DNA from: Codonopsis lanceolata
Taxonomy: Eukaryota; Streptophyta; Magnoliopsida; Asterales; Campanulaceae
Length of the DNA: 64,000 nucleotides
Reading direction: 5' to 3'
Assembly (NCBI GenBank): GCA_013146195.2
Contig: CM028380.1
Span: 87,050,049-87,114,048 of the forward strand
In this document: in pieces, positions 59,155 to 64,000 of the stretch
How the letters are laid out: every line of letters begins with the position of its first letter
How positions within the stretch are numbered: position 1 is the first letter of the stretch
Program-made: the position numbers and the translations under genes
The notes under the pieces: model-generated
Told to the model about the DNA's origin: nothing
The model's input: the letters and a program-made list of their open reading frames with translations, nothing else
Databases searched by the model: none

Positions 59155-59159
59155 GTTAC

Positions 59160-59593
59160 CTAATCTATTTAAGAAACATAAATCCTCCAAAATAAGGAAA
59201 ATCTACAAATCCCGTTTCTTGTAAAGGCCTAATTTTAAAAGTTGTATTTTGGCCCCATAAAGTCTTCCTTTAGTCATTAAATGCTTCCAAAGTCATTGTA
59301 TAACATTAACGAACATTTATTGAGTCTTCAAGTCATCTTCAATGAAATCTAAGGCTTCACAAGACATGTTTGAATTTGTAGAGTAGCCATTGTAATAGCC
59401 CGAATCTCCAATAAATCCACGAATTAAGTTTGTATAGAACTCTCGAATCTTCAAATCATACTTTATGCATTTTAGAACCCTTGAACCTCAATCCATGCTC
59501 ATATGAACCCTCGAACCTTGATCTGCATGCTTCCAATGCCTCTCCCTTGCTTGTGACAATCTTGGTTCTTGGTTGGTAGTTAGAATCATATCA
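59160..59593 (-). repeat. Inverted duplicate of the first half of the element A LTR
   Basis: Reverse complement of 18628 to about 19070, ending at 59593 exactly at the LTR terminus (AATCATATCA). With the 18628-19103 part it formed a near-palindrome before X inserted at its centre (GGTAAGTTACCTAATCT after collapsing the TSD). Confidence 0.85.
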
Positions 59594-60042
59594 TTAGTAG
59601 TTTCCTAAGTGGATTTTAGGTAGTTTCCTAAGTTGATTCTAAGTAGTTTCCTAAGTTGATTCTACTTAGACTTTTCCTTTTACTTTTAGGTTTAGGATTC
59701 ACGACCCATATAAATAAGGGTTGTGTCTTATTGTTTTGTAGACAACTTGATGATTATTGATTAATATAGTTTTTGAGTGTTTTTCAAAACCTCCTTGTTC
59801 TTCATTGAACTTGTGATTATTTGGTGAGAGGCTAATAATCGAAACCCGAACTTATCAATAGGATATCCACCCCTATTGTGGCGTTCTTCATTATACCAAG
59901 GTTCGTGTTCGTCTCGTAATTGGATCGCAGAGTACCACGTTCAATAACGGATCGTAGCATTGGGTCAAGGTGTCACAATCCATCAATTCAATGCGTGCTC
60001 TTTGATTCCTCCATCGCGAGTACGCGTCTAGGAATTATATCA
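59594..60042 (+). repeat. 3' LTR of element A, remaining part
   Basis: Matches 11646-12116 of the 5' LTR, with about 24 bp lost near 59990, and ends GGAATTATATCA followed by TSD ATTTG. A conserved TATAAATA is at 59709. Confidence 0.9.
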
Positions 60043-60047
60043 ATTTG

Positions 60048-60327
60048 GACGCACTATGATTTGCTCACCATGATCTATCCACCATTTGTACCCGACTTCA
60101 AACCCGTTCTGAAAAAGATGTTTCTGAGTTTCTATCACACGTAGGAACTTGTTATTACAACACTTGACGCATGGACACCTATTCTTATCACCATTCATGT
60201 AACTGGGATTTCTTGTAGCAAATTCAATAAACTCCTTCAACCCTCTTATGAACTCATCTGTGATACCCATTTGATTTGGCAACCTCCGATTGTACATCCA
60301 ACTACGATCATCATTACTAAGCATCAC
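60048..60327 (-). pseudogene. CACTA tnp2 N-terminal part (Transposase-associated domain)
   Basis: Starts at 60327 and carries DRSWMYNRRLPNQMGITDEF, EFATRNPSYMNGDKNRCPCV with the CPCVKC metal-binding-like motif, and GYKWWIDHGE, the Transpos_assoc type of N-terminal domain of CACTA transposases. The frame runs into element A at 60047 and continues in frame on the far side at 11167 (IIVRPN then VSNNPP). It is uninterrupted in this part. Confidence 0.85.
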
Positions 60328-61020
60328 TTCTGCATTACCATTTATTTATTACACGTATACTCAATCTAATCAATGGATGACACAAAACTGGAATGTTAAT
60401 TAATTGATTTCAGGTCAGGCTTCTATCCCATTTAGAAACTCACGATAGTATGTACTTTAATCACATTATTGTCTATATGTTATTGCAAGATACCCAAGAT
60501 AATTTTGACAACACTTCCGCATGGCTCTCCAAGTGCACGACATAGACTGGGTCGTTACAACCCACGTCTAGTATACACCCAGAGAACAATGGAAAATGCG
60601 ACCAAAATATCTAAGATATCAAATACATTAACATTTATAAAAGACAATAATGTTTTAAAGTACACACACCGTACATTTCCAAACTTCCCAAACGGACAAT
60701 TCAGGAACCTATAATAGATGTTGACCACAACACGAACATCAAGCACATGTTGAACCGCAACACCCATTAAGGATTCTCGAACGGGTTTCTAAGCTTTTAA
60801 CTTTATTCAGGAGTGGTTTACAAATGCAATTGACATTGAGTGACCAAAAATGCACGAGAACCGACATTGGAATATATTGTAAAGTTAGACAATGAAACCA
60901 CACTCATCCTAACTAGCTAATATGTTCTATAACACGTTCATCATAATATTCACATTCCTAATCACTAACTTCAGTAATCACTAGTGTTTTAACTTCTACC
61001 AAATGAATCATAAGTTATTA
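60328..61020. other. Region upstream of tnp2, nothing certain
   Basis: Probably the 5' UTR and flank of CACTA-1. No subterminal palindrome or TIR like that at 4242 is seen. Short minus-strand frames (60767-60555) show no known domain. Confidence 0.45.
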
Positions 61021-62260
61021 GGCTAAGGTTTCAGTTTAGGTTTAGGTTAGTTTTAAAGTTTAGGGTTACGGTTAAATTAAGGGTTAGGGTTTGTTAGGTT
61101 TAAGTTTAGGTTGTTTAGATTTAGGTTTGGGGTTTAGGTTTAGGTTTATGATTTAGGTTTTGTTTAGCTAGGCTAAGTGTTATTGTTTAGGTTTAGTGTT
61201 ATGGTTTATGGTTTTAGGTTTAGGTTTTGGTTTATGATTTGGGTTTAGGTTTAAGGTTAGTGTTATGGTTTAGGTTTAGTGTTATGGTTTATGGTTTATG
61301 GTTTAGGTTTATGATTTAGGCTTTGGTTTAGCTAGGTTAAGTGTTATGGTTTAGGTTTAGTGTTATGGTTTATGGTTTTAGGTTTAGGTTTAGTTTTATG
61401 GTTTAGGTTTAGGTTTAAGGTTAGTGTTATGGTTTAGGTTTAGTGTTATGGTTTATGGTTTATGGTTTAGGTTTATGATTTAGGTTTTGGTTTAGCTAGG
61501 TTAAGTGTTATGGTTTAGGTTTAGTGTTATGGTTTAGGTTTAGTGTTATGGTTTATGGTTTTAGGTTTAGGTTTAGGTTTATGATTTAGGTTTAGGTTTA
61601 AGGTTAGTGTTATGGTTTATGGTTTATGGTTTAGGTTTAGGTTTAAGGTTAGTGTTATGGTTTAGGTTTAAGGTTAGTGTTATGGTTTAGGTTTAGGGTT
61701 AAGGTTGTGGTTTAAGGGTTAGGCTTAGGGTTTAGGATTTAGGTTTAAGGGATAGATTTTGGGTTGGGGTGGGGTTGGGGGTGGGGGTGGGGGTTTGGTG
61801 TTGGGGTTTGGGTTGGGGTTTGGGTTGGGGTTAGGGTTAGGTTTATGGTTTAGGTTTAAGAGTTAGGTTTAGGGTTTAGGTTTTTGGTTAGGGGTGGGGG
61901 TTGGGTTGGTGTTGGGGTTTGGGGTTGGGGTTGGGGTTTGGTGTTGGGGTTTGGGTTGGGTTAGGGTTAGGTTTAGGTTTAAGGTTTAGGTTTAGGTTTA
62001 AGGTTGTGGTTTAGGTTTAAGGTTAGTGTTATGGTTTAGGTTTAGTGTTATGGTTTAGGGTCTAGGGTTTAGGGTTTAGGGTTTAAGGTTTAGGGTTTAG
62101 GGTTTGGGTTGGGGTTTGGGGTGGAGGTGGGGGTGGGGTTAGGTTTAGGTTTAGTGTTCAGGTTTAAGGTTAGGTTTATGGTTTAGGGTTTGTTAGGTTT
62201 AGGTTAAGTTTTAAGGGTTAGGTTTAGGGTTTAGGGGTGGGGTTTAGGTTGGGGTTGGGA
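61021..62260 (+). repeat. Degenerate telomere-like tract (TTTAGGG-related)
   Basis: About 1.2 kb of G-rich, TTTAGG/TTTAGGG-derived repeats in one orientation. Exact TTTAGGG tandems occur near 62060-62110. Much of 61180-61690 is a higher-order pattern of GTGTTATGGTTTAGGTTTA, and 61750-61980 and 62100-62140 are GGGGTT/GGGGTG variants. It is an interstitial tract, since ordinary sequence continues on both sides. Confidence 0.85.
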
Positions 62261-62527
62261 CGAAATGCTGCATTACGACTGGTATGTTGGTTCAACTTTC
62301 TTATAGAGTTAGCATTTTGCATAATCTTCTGTAGCATTTTGCATTGTTTGGCTGACAAAAAATTTATGTCCAAGTATTTGTTGAATTTGAGACTTAAAAA
62401 GTAAGATTCCATCCCTTTTGGCAAGCATATTGTCTAAGTAGTCAAAAAATAAAAATAACAAAAATCATCTGATCTCCTACTATTTTCCAATTACATGGGA
62501 TCGGGTACATGTATTCTTTTTCACCAT

Positions 62528-62653
62528 TTATTTTAGAACTTGTTCATAGTGTTCTAACAATGTTTTACACCAGCAGTCAATCCGTTCCATATTTTTGAGA
62601 AAGAAACATGGAAGGCTTTGATGAGATTTGTTAACAACTTGCCTCCTGAGTGC
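62528..62653 (-). CDS. Possible terminal exon of a host gene
   Basis: Minus strand: acceptor GTTGCAG, then 41 codons open to TAA at 62530-62528, with a protein-like sequence (QVVNKSHQSLPCFFLKNMER, then DCWCKTLLEHYEQVL). I do not recognise the family. Upstream exons would lie to the right, but none was found before the MITE. It may be a captured or chance frame. Confidence 0.35.
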   Translation of the reverse strand, partial: ALRRQVVNKSHQSLPCFFLKNMERIDCWCKTLLEHYEQVLK

Positions 62654-62859
62654 CTGCAACAAACCAAATTTTTCTTTATTTAAAGTAAAAACAGTTGGTG
62701 GGATTCAGGGAAGAATTGTGTGAAAACACACAAATTTTTATAGTTCTACATTGATCCAGCATTTAGCTTAGCGGAATTTTATCCTTACCCCCTGCCTCCC
62801 CTACCCCCAAAAAAAACAAAATACCAAAAGTAAAACCTTAAGAAGAAAAGAAAAACATA

Positions 62860-63115
62860 CTCCCTTTGTTCCTCTAAAGTGTCCACATTTTCATAAGTAA
62901 ATGTGGCATGGATTTTGAGACATGCCAATGGAGCACCTAGGCACCGTAGTACTAAAAATATATTAATGAAAAATCAATCTTTGGGCGTCAAATCATAATT
63001 TTTAGTGACACTTTTGTATAATATATTTTCTAAAGATGTTTTTGGAGCATTAAGAGTCAGTGCAATATTTACCAACAAAAAGAATAGGTGCACACTTATT
63101 TGGGAACAAAGGGAG
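62860..63115. mobile_element. Stowaway-like MITE (256 bp)
   Basis: Terminal inverted repeats CTCCCTTTGTTCC and GGAACAAAGGGAG, flanked by TA at 62858-62859 and 63116-63117. The TIR consensus and TA duplication are those of Stowaway (Tc1/mariner-derived) elements. No coding capacity; it needs a mariner-type transposase in trans. Confidence 0.85.
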
Positions 63116-63117
63116 TA

Positions 63118-63881
63118 ATAGTCTAGTTCACATATCAATTTATGTACAATTAGCTATCTTTTCCACTGTGATTGAAATTAATGGTTCTGACAGTCTTTGC
63201 TCCGGTTGTTCCTCAAATGGATATCGATTGTTTTTTTTTTGAAACTACGATAGTCCTCATTTCGAATGTTCATTATATAAGTAAGGCAATTAAAATACAA
63301 AAACTAGAAAGACTTTCCTCCCTTTTGGTTTTCGAATAGATATCAAGGCCTATCGAGCCAATGGAGTTTTTCTCCTAGATATACAAGAGTTGGTTAGCTC
63401 CTAATTACTTGACTCCTTCATAAAAGAATAGCAACCAAAAACAGAGTAAAAAAGGGAAAGTGGGAAACCATCACCAATAACGTTAGAATTTAAACCAGAA
63501 CCCCCATCAGATAACAATCCAAATCGAGAAGTAGCTATAAACTCAAACAACCGACCAAAGATAACATATATGAACATTTAAACTAGCAATAAACTCAAAA
63601 TAAAGGAATTTCATTCAAACGTTCGAATTCAAATCAGTAAACCCAACGTTAGGATAATAACTTATACCCAAGAGAGTGAAGGCAGAAAAAACTCCATATG
63701 AGAAAAGAAAGAAATGTAAAATTCAGACTGCATTAAAAAAATAAAACCTAGGGCAACACCAATGCCATATCCAAACACATTCAAATAATTCCAAATCAAC
63801 AAAGGCTCGTAAGAAATGTAATACATGTCCAGTCCAGATGAATAGGCGAATCTGACAGAGCATGAGAAATAGTTAAACTCA
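63118..63881. other. AT-rich flank, nothing recognised
   Basis: No repeat or open frame that I can support between the MITE and the right edge. Confidence 0.4.
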
Positions 63882-64000
63882 GTGATTAAAGAACATGAGT
63901 TGGAGGCTTGCCAGACGTGGGGAAGACGACCGGAGATGGGGTTTCTTAGCCGAAACGGGTACAACGCGGCTAGATCTGAAGGTGATTGTGGGTGATGTCA
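63882..64000 (-). CDS. Possible first exon with a transit-peptide-like start
   Basis: On the minus strand the last bases read TG ACA TCA, so an ATG is possible if the next base outside is A. The frame gives a Ser/Arg/Pro-rich, acid-poor sequence (TSPTITFRSSRVVPVSAKKP) like a plastid transit peptide, then stops at 63884-63882 unless spliced. Speculative; the start is outside the window. Confidence 0.2.

Larger units (their letters stand above)
11173..60042 (+). mobile_element. Element A: LTR retrotransposon inserted in CACTA-1 tnp2
   Basis: The 5' LTR is 11173-12116, a tRNA-Met-type primer site follows at 12119, and the 3' LTR starts at 18628 and ends at 60042 after nested insertions. Target-site duplication ATTTG is at 11168-11172 and 60043-60047. 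Removing A and one TSD copy rejoins tnp2 in frame, which proves the insertion. The internal region carries a Ty3-type aspartic protease-like segment but no recognisable reverse transcriptase or integrase core, so A looks non-autonomous. It contains a solo LTR (13951-16510) and, in its 3' LTR, Athila-like element X (19104-59154). Confidence 0.9.
4242..60327 (-). mobile_element. CACTA-1: En/Spm-type DNA transposon, split by nested insertions
   Basis: The left terminus is CACTACTAGAAAAATG at 4242, the canonical CACTA inverted-repeat start. It is followed by subterminal palindromes (4255-4815), a Transposase_24-like gene (7655-4990) and a tnp2 transposase gene, all transcribed leftward. tnp2 is cut at codon level by LTR element A: the downstream part is 7853-11172 and the upstream part 60048-60327. 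The right terminus was not found, so the end given is only the tnp2 start. About 48.9 kb inside this interval is younger nested DNA. Both genes carry stops and frameshifts, so this copy is not autonomous. Confidence 0.85.

Noticed and set aside
60982..60986. TAGTG as a candidate right terminus of CACTA-1
   Set aside because: The preceding bases do not mirror the left TIR (CACTACTAGAAAAATG), no subterminal palindromes are near, and the flanking three bases do not match the left flank CTC.
61021..62260. A true chromosome end
   Set aside because: The repeats are degenerate and unique sequence, a MITE and AT-rich DNA continue to the right edge.

Overview
This is nuclear DNA of a flowering plant, most likely a eudicot. 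The evidence is plant-type LTR retrotransposons (Athila-like and other Ty3/gypsy), En/Spm-type CACTA transposons, plant LINE fragments, a Stowaway-like MITE, a TTTAGGG-type degenerate telomere-like tract, and a captured fragment resembling VARICOSE (plant EDC4). The species cannot be told. I see no intact host gene; almost everything is transposable elements nested inside each other.

Layout, outermost to innermost. (1) 1-3053: end of a gypsy element with a 3-kb 3' LTR. (2) 3395-4241: a broken, unrecognised ORF interrupted by a CACTA transposon (left TIR at 4242) whose tnp2 and Transposase_24-like genes run on the minus strand. (3) The tnp2 gene is split by element A, a Ty3-like LTR element without a recognisable reverse transcriptase (11173-60042, TSD ATTTG on both sides); reading across the collapsed site restores the tnp2 frame. 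(4) Element A holds a solo LTR (13951-16510, TSD ATTAG), and its 3' LTR holds Athila-like element X (19104-59154, minus strand, TSD GTTAC). (5) X holds a second Athila-like element Y in its 3' LTR in opposite orientation (19830-32438, TSD ACAAC), a solo LTR (32598-36549, TSD TGGCT), a CACTA element Z that has captured gene fragments (43808-52991, TSD AAA), and a 5'-truncated LINE (55103-56994). (6) 60048-60327 is the first coding part of tnp2, followed by a 1.2-kb degenerate telomere-like tract (61021-62260), a possible host terminal exon, and a MITE.

The most interesting signal is a cis module in the Athila-like elements: two pairs of an 18-bp palindrome, ACCTTGCGNNCGCAAGGT, at 25-bp spacing within a pair and a 57-67-bp step between pairs, located upstream of a TATA box in the LTR. 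The same 2+2 module with its own TATA-like box recurs inside both X and Y just upstream of the ORF between pol and the 3' LTR, suggesting a second internal promoter. A different LTR family here (32598-36549) carries four GC-rich near-palindromes of another sequence with almost the same 2+2 spacing (23/58/23).

Nearly all coding regions are broken by stops and frameshifts. The exception is an uninterrupted 560-codon frame of unknown function in element A (16511-18205).
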